Source of the DNA: Chara braunii
Lineage: Eukaryota; Streptophyta; Charophyceae; Charales; Characeae
Direction: 5' to 3'
DNA: 34,738 nucleotides
NCBI GenBank assembly: GCA_003427395.1
Contig: BFEA01000513.1
Coordinates: 642,123-676,860, forward strand
This document shows positions 7,871 to 18,608 of the stretch, piece by piece. Position numbers and translations under genes: made by a program. Under the pieces are notes generated by a model. The model saw only the letters and a program-made list of their open reading frames with translations. It had not been told where the DNA came from and searched no databases. Within the stretch, counting starts at the first letter, position 1. Each line of letters starts with the position of its first letter.

Positions 7871-10163
7871 ATTATGATTCGGACACATGCAGTTATTAAA
7901 TTAAAATAAAATGCATATCACATTGTGATTATAAGTTTAGAAATTTAAGAACTGTAACAAGATCAACAAAGAGCATAACATCAAACAAATTCCAATCAAG
8001 ACGAATCATGACTGACCAACTCAAGGCAAAGACAAGATGAATGAGGGAAGGTAAAAACTCAAAATAATCTCAAAATGTACAGATCAAAAGACATGGCCAA
8101 CACTCATCAAGAGTCCTCACTCTCCCCCTCAAGTCTCATCCTCAATCTCTCATTTAATCGTGTGTCTCGTGTGCTTTAAGCCATATCTACGTGCCTCCTA
8201 AGATTACGGCTTAGAGATGTAGCGCGACCTAAATCCATTACGTTCCGAGTAGGTTCATCAAAGACAAAAATTTTTAAAATCAAGCATAGCACATAACTCC
8301 TCTCATAAAGTAGGAAGATATGACATGGAGAAGATCCTTCGTCGAAGATGGACGAACCTTGATGACTCAATCACCGCCTCATATTCAGTCTCTATCGGTG
8401 AGATATACCTTTTGGCCAAGTCAACCAATTCACCCAGCAAGAGTCATCTATGAGATAGAAGGGACTGAGAGCCTAGGATAGTCAGTGTATAACTTAAGAT
8501 CATAGCTATGAATCAGTTTTGCACCATCTTTAAGTTCTCCTCTCTTCAACATACCAGGCTGTTTTAACCCAAACTGAGTCAAAATGCTTACGACCCTCCT
8601 TCCCCTTTTTCACATAAATCCTCAAGTCATAAATACCACCTTCTGCAAACTCAGTGAGGACCATGAAGATAAACAAATCTTCTTGTCTGAAACCAACTGC
8701 ATTGGCATATTCGTGTCGAAAAACATCATTGGAAGTAATTTTGTTGAGACTGGTTAAGCCAATCTGACGTAATGATACTCATGTGCTGAAGTGATGTATA
8801 GGAACTGTTCTGAATGATGGTTGATCTCGAGTAGGAAATGATCAAAAAAATGTTAATTAATATCCCACTGACCGAATACCTTTAATGATAGCACATATTA
8901 ATTGACACTGATCAGAGAATATACTGGTAATAACTTAATGATAATTAGTTATGTTTATTGACCTCTGATACTGAGGTATGCGATAATTCCCTCTTTTACA
9001 ATCAGTAAGAAGTCGATCGAGCTTGTGAAACGATTCTTGAACCTTCTTGAGCTCTATCTCGAGACTAATAGCAACAGTGATGTTGAGTACAAGACGATTC
9101 GTTGATGTCCGATGGTAATGATGTTGTTGAATGTATAAATTCAAACTGATAATGCTATAAACAAATCGTACATGATCAAATAATCTTTGCTTATAGTTCA
9201 AAGAGGTGTTGTCTCGATTTGATTTACACAAGTCTCACTTTCATACGGCACAAGGAAGTTTTTGAGTAACTTTCTTATGAACACCCTATGTCCGTACTCA
9301 GTACTAAACCCGACTAGCTCGGATAATTTTCGTAATATCGTAAGTGCTGAACTCGGCTACTACAACACACTGGATATCGTTGGATCGTCTAAATTATGCA
9401 CCGAGTAGTATTAGTAGTGAGCTATGCTCGAATAATACACTCGGTACTGTTGGATATGGTATCCCTAATTATGAAGCACATAAAATACTGCCAATGGTTG
9501 TATCTCTCGTTCGAGTAGTACACAGAGTGCTGCTAAAAGTGTTTTCAACTTACATATTACACGGGTTACTAGATGATGAGTGTTTGTCCTAGGTCCTAGG
9601 ATATCCGGTGCTGATACGCCCAAAGTAGCTCGTAAAGTCATGATATGAAACAATACCTCAACTTAATGTTATTTCCGCTCATTTACTATACGGAGAAATT
9701 TGGTCGCTCAATCAAGAGAAGAAGCTATGCCTCCTTTCGAGTGTCAAAAATGGGGAAGTGCGCGTTCCCCAATTAGCTTCTCAATTACCTATAAGATCAA
9801 TGTTCAAATAGGTATAAGTTGATGCAACAGATTAACTGAAATAAAATTGTGATTCTTATTTACAGGTCGTATGTCGGGCAATTGGCAACATGCCTAGATC
9901 GTAGACTACACAGGGCACGCGTGAAAGGTTAAAGCAGTTCCCGTCCGCACCGTACACAGAAAACAATTTAAAACAATATCTATCACAAACAATGGTCAAA
10001 CTAAACCTCTCCGTACATTGCACAGTGTATTGGAAGCTGTCACTGAATGTATACAGCACATGGGCTGCTAAATAATACAAAGCTCACCGAAAAATGTTGC
10101 GTAGCATGTAGCACAAACAACATATTCGTTTAGCAATGATCAGGAAGAGGCTGCATCCAGTTT
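7871..10163. other. AT-rich intergenic region, no gene recognised
   Basis: About 2.3 kb of AT-rich sequence with only short open frames (the longest about 98 codons at 8935-9231, minus) and no recognisable domain. The phrase GCTGATACGCCCA at about 9611 also occurs near 6343. No tRNA, rRNA or clear transposon end was found. Confidence 0.45.
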
Positions 10164-10253
10164 CACTCTAATAACTATGTAAAGTGCAAAAAGCTAAGCA
10201 TCTCACATTTGCATGTACTATCACTCTAATAACCATATAAAGTGCAAAAAGTT
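10164..10253. repeat. Two-copy direct repeat, period 58 bp
   Basis: CACTCTAATAAC(T/C)AT is followed by AAAGTGCAAAAAG in both copies (starts 10164 and 10222). The copies differ by a few transitions. Confidence 0.85.
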
Positions 10254-12540
10254 GAACAACTTATATTTTCGTGATCGCTGATTATCCTCTATAATGATAA
10301 AACTTTACGGTTGATAATAGACAAAGTTAAACGAAACATGACAAGGGGACAATTTAATATCAATAGATATAAACTCGCCTTTGCAGCAAGATTACCAAGA
10401 TTAGCACGGATCTTGGACACCAAGATCGCTTATCGCCCTTCCCTTCTTATCAAGTATGCCTAAACGGTGGGGCACGGTGAATTAGAAATGTGTTCAACCT
10501 CATCTTTTAGGAAAAAAAAGACGCGTTCATTATTTTCACAACTTTTGAGGTGATTCTAAGTTCTGTCGCAGAAAGAAAAACTCATATGTAATAGTCAAAG
10601 ATTATAAGATCATTTGTGAAATTTTCCCTAGGTCGAAGAACTCGCTTGCGATGGCCCGAAATCATAGGTGTAGTTTAAAAATCACACTACAATTTTAAAC
10701 TTTATCGACTACATTCTTAACTCTGAGAGCGATATTGAGAACACTATATCGTTTGGATCACAAGTGCAAGTCCAATATTAATATTTCATGCCCTCGTTCA
10801 GACATGGAGGTTCATTTGATCGCCACCAATCAATAATTTAGCAAGAATATATGCTATTTTTCTCAAGACTATTCCCCTCCGAACCGTCAATCCAATAAAG
10901 AAGCATGAAAGTTAAAAACATAACACCGACCAGAAGGTCTATACATCCACTTTTTCTTTTTTCTACTCTCACACAAAAAAAGGTAGGTGAGGGGGGGTGA
11001 TAACCTTACCTTTAATCAGCTTCGTCAAAGAGTTGTATACTTCAGACTTGACTAAGTGTAACCAATCACACTTATGGGACCAGTCTAATTAATCTCTCCT
11101 CAATTTTTTCCCCGTCAATCACTGATCATGAACAATCTGCCTCTCCGAGTCCACTCGAATGATTTAACCATGAGCAAATACTAATTGTCGCCGCACTGAC
11201 CAAACCACATACCACGCCCGACTGTTCTCCAGATTTGAAGAGTAATGAGGTGCCTGAAACGTCAAAGTGGAACCCTTAGAGTGAGTAATCACACTCTCAC
11301 AGTCACTTGGAAGCTAAATAATGTCGATCTTCCTCTTACGTGATTATCTTGATGAGAAATCAATTTGTAGCTTACACTCATCATCAATAACTCAAGCATT
11401 AGTAAAAAAAAAATTGATAATGGTGAAGTCTTGTAGTTGGATAGCACGTAGAAACGAATGGCGACGAAGATGCTTTGCACAATTGACGTCAACTACAATC
11501 TGCTAGCATAAAAGAGTGAGCATTCTCGCAAGAAGCTGACCACTCTTCTCTGTCTCTCCTCGTCAGTACCCCGATTGCCCAATCTATTCAACTTACAGTC
11601 GGTCGATCCCTCGCAAAAGGCCTCTTGGAAATGACAAGTTCTTTCAATAGTGGAAATGGTCACACTGTGGACTGCGATCGCAACGAGTTACTAGCAGACT
11701 ACCTGTTGACGCAACCCGCCCAATTGTAAACTGCATTCAATAGCCATTCGTGTCATGAGTGCTCATCATTTGTAGTTAGTGTTCCGTATCAGTCATTAGC
11801 ACCCATCATTACTCATAGGCAAATTTGACTTCGCTTAACTCTCGCACCTCGATAGTACCTTGCGCCGCCCATTTCCCCTCCATCTCCTTACTGTTCATAG
11901 CTAGATCGTATCAAGGCCAGTATACACAGTAGGCAACGAGGTCTCTGCATTAGCGCCGGCAACATCCCTCATAAAAAATAGGTGTTCGTTTCCCATAAGA
12001 GATTTACACAAGTTTCTCACACGTCAGATAGAAGCAAGGAGACTGCTCCGTCCACATCATCTGCTTGTCCATTTTCTTCACTAGAGAGTGATGAAGATCT
12101 CTCAGTATGTCTAACTTCTCCTGCTCGAATCTGCACTAAAGCTCAATGTAGCCACGTGCTCACTCTCACACACCGCTAGCACCACACGTTTGCTGCCTAT
12201 AACAACCTCGCCGTTTCGACTTCAGTTCTCTCACCATGAGCTGAGATCACCAAGAAGTAGGCGTCGTCAACCATAAAGTACACAAACACTTCTCGTGAAA
12301 ATCTCACCCAAAGTTCAACTTTTGTCCTCACACATAAGCTTCTTTATGCGTTCGCACCCAACTTCGCTACCTTAGCGATAGAAGATAACATAACCATGCA
12401 TGGGAGCTTGTGACGTCAACAACGAGTCTTTGCCACGAAGAACACACACTCTTTAGACTTCGCGTACTTTGTGCTTTTTGCTACCATCTGATGCAGCTGA
12501 GTGTCCACCATCCCTGGTAATCCGTACTTGTCCCATGCGT
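10254..12540. other. Intergenic region, no gene recognised
   Basis: Only short frames without recognisable domains. A G-run lies at about 10991-10997. Nothing further can be supported. Confidence 0.4.
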
Positions 12541-12940
12541 CTCAACGCCCTCATCACAAAGAGTTGACCCCGCCAAGAAGTTGGAAGATCTCAATAGTCG
12601 CGTGTACGCACTTTCTTCACTGACCTATCACACAGTCCTACAGTAATTGACATACACTCCCTCGTATGTTATCCACGCGGTCGTCCCTGATTCATCTGAC
12701 TGTGACACTCGGTTGTTTCTCGTAACCGCCTTGCGGTCTCAACGCCCTCATCACAGATAATTGATCCCGTTAAGAACTGGGACGATCTCAATAGCCGCGT
12801 CTACGCACTCTCTTCACTGACCTGACACACGAAGTCCAACATCAATTGACACACACACTCCCTCGTATGTTGTCCACATGCTCGACGCTGCTTCACTTGA
12901 CTGTGACACTCGATCGCTTCTCGTAACTGCCTCGTGGTCT
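12541..12940. repeat. Two-copy tandem duplication, unit about 197-201 bp
   Basis: CTCAACGCCCTCATCACA starts copies at 12541 and 12738. Later landmarks repeat in the same order: GATCTCAATAG, CTCCCTCGTATGTT, CTGTGACACTCG, TCTCGTAAC. Divergence is roughly 20 percent with small indels, so the duplication is old. Confidence 0.9.
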
Positions 12941-13804
12941 TAGTCTTATCGCCGTCGCGAGCTGGCCTCTGGGCCATCCTCCACTGGCCCAGCGGGTGGG
13001 TGGTTCCATCGCCACTGCTCCAGACCATGCCAAGACTGACTCTCTACACCACAGGCCTCTGACTCGGCCTCATAGTCACGGTCCAAACGTTGCTGCTCCC
13101 ACTCCGTGGTTCCTGTAGAGGTCTCAATCTTGTGATACGAGATCGTCACTTGAACCTTAGTTGTGACTCCATCCCTTCTGCACCTTCGCTTGACTTGGTT
13201 CTTGGCCTCTGAGACAACTGCCTGCAACGTCGGGTCCCTTCTCATCTCCTTTTCTATAGGTTAATCTTTAATTTCGCCTCATTGTCGTCGAATTTTTGGA
13301 TAATCGTAATCCAAGGGCCTTCCCTCGTTACTAGAGACCAACCGGTTAAGAGCATCCAACAGTCTGGCTTATAGATCTCTAACCCTTTTCTGCATGCCAT
13401 AGCCACTCGCCCTGAATAACCCGTGCCTAACACCTACAGAAGCCACTTGCTCTTCCTCATGCACTGAACAGGATGATAGTCGAGCCAGCAGGCTCGAACG
13501 AACACACCTAGTGCGCCTCGCCTGTCTTTACTACTATCCCATCCTTCGAAACAAGGCAATAGCAATACCCGTCTGAGCGCGTGCTTTCTTGCCAATAGTA
13601 TGGAGGCTTTAGTGGCCATCTTTCATAGAGCCTACGAGTCTCACAATCTCTGTATTCTAATCGGGACACTCAAAACCTCCTAATGTAGTAAGAAAATCAG
13701 GGGTTTAATTAAAATAGCATATTGGCTAATAATAGCTAAATGAATTATCATGATTTTTTAACCTAATAGTCACTTAGGCAGGAGGGCCCTTTCACAACTA
13801 CCAT
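12941..13804. other. Intergenic; short minus-strand open frame of unknown status
   Basis: A 99-codon frame at 12946-13245 (minus) is rich in Arg, Glu and Gln. It has no recognisable domain, and its 3' end runs towards the duplicated segment. It might be a fragment of a mobile-element gag, but no motif supports this. The rest of the region shows nothing recognisable. Confidence 0.3.
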
Positions 13805-13960
13805 TTTCCCCGCACATAACGCATACGCGTTGTATTCGGGTTTTCCAACAAAACTAGTTTTTGGAAGTTAGACCCTTTTCTTCGAATATAAGGGCACTTT
13901 GAACATAACGCATATGCGTTCTATTCGAATAATATGCATATGCGTTATATAACTTATATT
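13805..13960. repeat. Cluster of short palindromes (ATAACGCATATGCGTTAT type)
   Basis: AACGCATATGCGTT (13907-13920) is a perfect 14-bp palindrome. A one-mismatch version, AACGCATACGCGTT, lies at 13818-13831. A third related copy (ATATGCATATGCGTTATA) lies at about 13932-13949. The perfect palindrome TATTCGAATA lies between them (13922-13931), with a related TTCGAATATA at 13881. The region is AT-rich and may be a MITE fragment or a protein-binding array. Confidence 0.7.
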
Positions 13961-14071
13961 TGAATTTCACGAAGAGAAATTTGTTGTCTTTGAATATAAC
14001 CTTTTCTTTTTTTTCCCCCTGAAGGTCCACACCTGCTCCGTTCTTGCCCTAGTGAACGGGACAGGCCCGTG

Positions 14072-14106
14072 CTCTCTCTCTCTCTCTCCCTCTCTCTCTC
14101 TCGCTC

Positions 14107-14198
<92 letters not shown>

Positions 14199-14266
14199 TA
14201 TGTGTGTGTGCCCCCTATGCTCTTCTTCAAGCAAAACACTTCCCTCCAGGTCACTGACACGCGTTG

Positions 14267-14321
<55 letters not shown>

Positions 14322-14322
14322 N

Positions 14323-14369
<47 letters not shown>
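14072..14369. repeat. Two (CT)n microsatellites, one with a (TG)n tail and an N
   Basis: (CT)n runs at 14072-14180 (with interruptions before 14120) and is followed by (TG)n to 14210. After about 60 bp of unique sequence a second (CT)n runs at 14272-14369, with a single N at 14322. The N probably marks an unresolved tract length. Confidence 0.97.
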
Positions 14370-14373
<4 letters not shown>

Positions 14374-14379
14374 CACGAA

Positions 14380-14430
14380 GGCGCTTCTGACAGCCAAGAA
14401 AGTGGTGCTCCTGACAGCCAAGAATGTGGC
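14380..14430. repeat. Short tandem duplication, 24-bp unit
   Basis: CTGACAGCCAAGAA(A/T)GTGG occurs twice in tandem next to the (CT)n tract, with a 24-bp period. Confidence 0.8.
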
Positions 14431-14514
14431 GCGTCCAATGACTTGCCCAAGAAAGTTGAAAAATAAGAAAGCCACTCACCAAGGTCTCGCTGCACTACCC
14501 TGGTCACCGAGACA

Positions 14515-14610
14515 AAAAAGAAAGGGGTTGTATTTATCCACGTTCTAGCGGAAGATTCATTCACATTTTGCACATTTGCTGAGGAGTGGAGCAAGGGCCC
14601 AAGTATGGGA
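14515..14610 (+). repeat. Dispersed repeat copy
   Basis: Contains TTCTAGCGGAAGATTCATTC, then TTTTGCACATTT, then GGAGTGGAGCAAGGGCCC. This is the module order seen at 23158-23188 and 23338-23392 and, inverted, at 6290-6345. Confidence 0.7.
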
Positions 14611-14814
14611 AAGGAATGAAACTAAACCCAGAACATCGAAAGGTACATCGCTACAATCAGTTTATTTTTGTATGTCTATCTTCCCTTTGTTGTTTGTCTT
14701 TCCTCTGATTTTTTCTTACTTCTTCATGTGTCAGCTGAGCACCATCAAGTAGTGCCAAACAGTCGGTCATTCCTCGTCTGAAGTGCCTACAGCACTCTTA
14801 GGGGGTGATGCGAT

Positions 14815-15235
14815 GTGTACTGCCCCGTCTGCGCTCCGCCGCTGCCTTGCCGCATGTCCCACTTGCTTCGCATGTGGTTCTCTGTAAGTTGCTGTGTTCG
14901 CTGTGTGGTGTGGCTGTGTTGTTGGTGTTGCCTTGCGCTTCGCTGCTCCACTACCTTGCCGCCCATCCGCTGGTTGTGCCTTCCGTGTTTTGTTGCTTTG
15001 GTGTTGCCTTGTGCTTCGCTGCACGGTTGCCGGGCTGCTTGTCCGCTCGCCTGTCGTCCCTTGCAGTTTGATTGCCTTGCTTGCGTTGCCTTGTGCTTCA
15101 CTACACGGTTGCTACAGTGTTCTTCTGCTCATCGTGCTGTTCCTTGCAGTCGTCTTTGGTGTTGAGCAGCCGTGTTGCCTCTATTGTGTTGCCTGGTGCT
15201 CTGCAGGGTTGCTGCCCGCTGCTATGTTCGCTTGG
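14815..15235 (+). repeat. Degenerate T/G-rich tandem array
   Basis: The phrase GTTGCCTTG(T/C)GCTTC(G/A)CT recurs at about 14928, 15003 and 15087, and a weaker form near 15190, giving a period of roughly 75-100 bp. Cys/Leu-rich open frames here arise from this composition. The array lies directly upstream of the hammerhead ribozyme. Confidence 0.65.
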
Positions 15236-15301
15236 GGACAGTCTGCCTTCAACGTGGGTCGAAGGGTTCATGACCCAAACAATGACATACAGAGATTCCA
15301 C

Positions 15302-15357
15302 AGATTGTAGAGGGTTCATCCTCCTGATGAGTCGGTGCCCCTCCGACGAAACAATCT
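15302..15357 (+). ncRNA. Type III hammerhead ribozyme
   Basis: This is a self-cleaving RNA motif with every core element present. Stem III is AGATTGT (15302-15308) pairing perfectly with ACAATCT (15351-15357). The cleavage triplet GTA is at 15307-15309, with the cut expected between 15309 and 15310. Stem I is GAGG (15310-15313) with CCTC (15320-15323) and a six-base loop. The core CTGATGA is at 15324-15330. Stem II is GTCGG (15331-15335) with CCGAC (15343-15347) and loop TGCCCCT. GAA at 15348-15350 begins the GAAA core, whose last A pairs in stem III. Stem III is the open end, so the type is III, as in plant retrozymes and viroid-like RNAs. No flanking LTR pair was found, so its host element is unknown. 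Confidence 0.93.
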
Positions 15358-15397
15358 ATCATCATCAGTTTTTATTTTTTCCAGTTTTCTTCGTTTC

Positions 15398-15662
15398 GGT
15401 ACTTGCCTTGTCCGCTGGTTGTTGTCGTTTCCCTGCCTTATGTGTTTGTGTGTTTCTGCCCTCCCACCTCCCCCGTGCCCTCCAACCTATATGTTGTCTT
15501 TTTTTTTTTTGCTTCCCCCGTGTGCTCTTTAGTTTATGTGCCTTGTTGTGCCTTTTGTTATGCCTTTTGTTCTGCCGACGTTTTTCAACGTTGGAGCTTG
15601 TGTGGCATAGCGTTCAGTGTTTGGGTTTGGTACTTGGCTTGTCTGCTGGTTGCTGTCGTCTG
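15398..15662 (+). repeat. Two-copy direct repeat downstream of the hammerhead, period 230 bp
   Basis: GGTACTTG(C/G)CTTGTC(C/T)GCTGG is followed by TTG(T/C)TGTCGT at 15399 and 15629. The intervening T-rich sequence has no recognisable gene. The 208-codon plus frame at 15072-15698 spans the ribozyme and these repeats and is Cys/Leu/Ser-rich by composition, so I do not call it a gene. Confidence 0.75.
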
Positions 15663-15887
15663 CCTGTGTTGTGCGCCTTTGTCGCCAGGGAGCAATGAAA
15701 CCAGGAAGAGCGTGAAATTATCCATTTGCCCTGTTAAATGTCTTTCCTGCCACGCCCTGAGGTATACCATACCTGCACAGTTACGTAGTACAAGGTGCGC
15801 CGGTGATCTTTCATCGGAGAAATGCATGATGCAGGTAAACGTGTCATGGCATATTGTACATACATAAAAACACACGCACATACACAC

Positions 15888-16378
15888 AAAGATTTCACAC
15901 CTCTCTCTGTTTCAATCTACTTCGCTCTCAACCTAGCTATGGCACCCTGCACCGTCGACTACCTACTACCAGCCAGGATGCAGTTCGTATCCAAGTATTC
16001 CAAAATAACGCACCAGCAGTTCCACATGATACTGCAAGTGAATACATGCTGAGGACCCCCACGACTGGACTTTTGTACTTGCAACTTGCCTTCCCAACTT
16101 CCCATACCGGCTATGGGTCCGGTGCCCTGCCGAAATTAGTCACTGCTGGAAGTTTGCGAACTTTCCCGGCACTTCGCTGCTCACAGAACCCGACTGACAT
16201 GAAGGGCTTCATGACTTCTGTAGCTTTTTCTAACTCATACGGGTACATATCATAAATCTCCACGGCCTATTAACACTAACATACCTGAGAATCCACGTAT
16301 ACATGGGACCGATGCCGAACTGGGAATTGGCATTGGAACTGGGACAGGGGGTGAGGCTGCAGCAGTGAAATCCTTCCA
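15888..16378 (-). repeat. Element A 3' LTR, truncated at its outer end
   Basis: Matches 19705-20100 in the same orientation through shared phrases: CCTCTCTCTGT, CAATCTACTTCGCTCTCAAC, TACCAGCCAGGATGCAGT, ATGATACTGCAAGTGAAT, ACTGGACTTTTGTACTT and GTGAAATCC. On the minus strand it starts TGGAAGGATT (right edge 16378), preceded by the purine-rich AGTGGGAG, a plausible polypurine tract. Divergence from the 5' LTR is high, with indels. Confidence 0.75.
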
Positions 16379-16389
16379 CTCCCACTGGC

Positions 16390-17815
16390 CTGGTTTCGAG
16401 GTCCACCAAGAAATGCCACAACTTTCTTTGCCAGTCTAGTGCTTCTGAGAGTTGCCCATAATGCAACACTAGTCTAGGAGCAGTCTCACCAAGCTCATCT
16501 TGTGGGAACCTACACTTGTACTGCATTTGCGGTCTTCCCCTTCTTCCTCTCCGACGTCACTGGTCACTGTGGTGCTTCCTCAAAAATTTGGTCTACAACT
16601 ACATCATAATTACCATCCATGCCAGGAGGGATCATTGATCTGGGTGAAGAAGTCATCCTGCATGCAAGGCAGCAACTTGAATGCATGAAACACATGGTAG
16701 GTTCTCAGGTGTCCAAGGACATATATAGCACACGATGGTCCATTGTCTCCGCCTATTGAACCACCTGTACATCTTGTTGCTGAGGCGGATGCCCCCTGTG
16801 CATCAGGCCAAAACGCAGCGCAGCGTTTTTTCTTTTCTTTTCTTCTTTTGGCTGGCGCCACCACTTCAGTTTGCCTGGGCGGTGTACTTGCGGTTTAGGT
16901 CCCACAACTTCCATGGTCCTTTGTATGAAGGTAACAACTTTTGAGAGATATCTCCTTCAGGTACGAACTCCTTAGAATTTACCCAGACTAAATCGCCTAG
17001 TGCAAACCATGATGGCCTGCAATGCTTGTTAGCCTGTTCTACCATTTCACGCAGGGTGTCTAGTGCTCTCTGTAACTTTCTTGATATCTTTCTCATACAT
17101 CAGCACGCGTTCTCGAGATCGGGGTGGCGGTCTCTGTATCTGATCTGAGTTTAGACTGTCTACAGGTCTGGGTGATCTCGACACTTTGTGGAATCCTGAT
17201 GGTGTTCTGGCCATTGAAAGCTGCACTGTATTGTTATAAGCACTTGCTAACTGTATCAGCGTCATATCCCAATCAATCCGGTCAGGTCTAATATACATAC
17301 GCAGCGTCTGTTGCAGCAGCTTGTTCATCTGTACAGTCCGTCCATTGGTTTTTGGGTGCCTACCAGACTACATAGTCAACTGGGACTCACACTCTTTAAT
17401 CAGCTGTTAGCATGTTGCCTGCCTTCGCTAGTAAATCTGACATCTCTATCACATACTATGGTTACAAGACAAGCAAAGAACTTCTCAACGACTAGTTCTG
17501 TTTTAGCTTTTGCAGGGAGGGCGATGAACTCAGCACTTGCTAAACCTGTCAACCACAACCATAACGTTTGGCAATGGTTTTAACAAGCCTGAACGTGCCT
17601 GTGTGGTACTCTTCTTGCCAATGCTTCACATCCTTTGATATATCTGATACAGTCAGACTTCTTGCCTGCCCACAAAAAGGATTGGAGCAAGTTGGCATAT
17701 GTCTTTCGCCAACCGAAATGCATGTTAGGATCGTGGAATTCTCCCATGAGGGTGCTGCGGATTGGCTCATTATTCAGCATGGAAAATCTTTCCTCTCCTT
17801 TAGAGGTCATGAACA
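16390..17815 (-). pseudogene. Element A integrase with C-terminal domain, broken
   Basis: Several frames are needed. 17580-17810 carries a zinc-binding HHCC start: H26, H31, then C54 and C61, with the expected final Cys lost at a frameshift. About 17510-17570 encodes a VVVDRFSK-like segment bearing the first catalytic Asp. 17047-17328 encodes the helical end of the catalytic core. The phrase just before it reads GRTVQMN where the family normally has Glu (GQTE..N), so the catalytic Glu appears lost. 16866-17096 is the GPY/F-type C-terminal module (GDLVWVNSKEF, KGPWKL). 16610-16864 includes a VFHAFKLLPC segment, also typical of this module. 16390-16620 may be a chromodomain remnant, but weakly. 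Confidence 0.8.
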
Positions 17816-17993
17816 GCAGTCAGTTGGTTGGCCTATACTCTTGGACATCTTGGATTACTTTTCACTCTGTTAATGACTTTACGGGGTCTTTCTGATATGC
17901 TTCGCCAATCTTCTGCTCCAGATCCTGCACAATATTGAGGTATGTGACTATAAAACAGCAGTCATCAGCTCTCCGGGATAGCACATCAATCAC

Positions 17994-18590
17994 CTAGTTG
18001 TACTTGCCCTTCGTTGGCTTAAGCTTAAAATTGAACTGATCTATCTCCTGCACCCAACTAGATAGCTTCGGCTTTAGCTTCGCCTGTGTTTTCAACCAGA
18101 ATAGGGTCTCATGATCTGCATACACTTTGAAGTGTCTACCTAGTAGACAGTGCATCCATGTCATGAGTACTTCATACAAGGCGTACATCTCTCACAGGTA
18201 GAGATCACTGCTTGGATGATTAACACTCAACCATAAATTCTACTAAGCGCTACCTATTCACATCGTCATTTGGCATTACGGACCCTATAGCATTTATTGT
18301 GACTAGGAAAGGTAGGGAATGGTCTACGATCTTCAATACCGGATACTCTACCAGCATGCTGTTTTACTTCTGAAAGGACGCGGTTCAGTCAGTATCCCAT
18401 TCTCGCACTGCTTCCTTCTTCAACAGTCTGTCCTGTGGGGGTGTGAAAACTATGAAGGATCGCAGGTCGGTCAGGTTCTTAGGTCTATCCCATTCCCACA
18501 CAGCTTCCTTCTTCAACAGTCTGTCCTGTAGGTCTGTGAAAACTATGAAGAATCGCAGTTACGTCAGGTTCTTAGCTCTAGCTTCACAGT
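17994..18590 (-). pseudogene. Element A RT connection and RNase H, broken, with internal 93-bp duplication
   Basis: 17994-18188 encodes the end of gypsy RNase H: YEVLMTWMHCLLGRHF, then the YADHETL motif with a catalytic-type Asp. About 18200-18350 encodes YPVLKI and FLVT segments typical of the RT-RNase H junction, with stops. 18393-18578 encodes NLTDLRSF- and LLKKEAV-type connection sequence present twice because of a tandem duplication with a 93-bp period (31 codons, in frame). The RT catalytic core (YxDD) is not found upstream. Confidence 0.75.
18393..18578 (-). repeat. 93-bp in-frame tandem duplication in RT connection sequence
   Basis: TATCCCATTC at 18393 and 18486, AACAGTCTGTCCTGT and GTGAAAACTATGAAG recur at the same 93-bp offset. 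Each copy encodes the same 31-residue block with a handful of changes. Confidence 0.92.
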
Positions 18591-18608
18591 GCTCACAGTT
18601 TATGTAAG

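Noticed and set aside
13967-14594. Open frames of 171 and 181 codons on the minus strand
   Set aside because: They consist mostly of Arg-Glu alternation from the (CT)n tracts.
15344-15370. CTGATGATGATAG on the minus strand overlapping the hammerhead
   Set aside because: It is a simple ATC repeat complement and lacks stem II and GAAA.
15072-15698. 208-codon plus-strand open frame
   Set aside because: It is Cys/Leu/Ser/Phe-rich from the T/G/C-rich repeats, spans the hammerhead ribozyme and a direct repeat, and has no domain. Neighbouring frames look alike.
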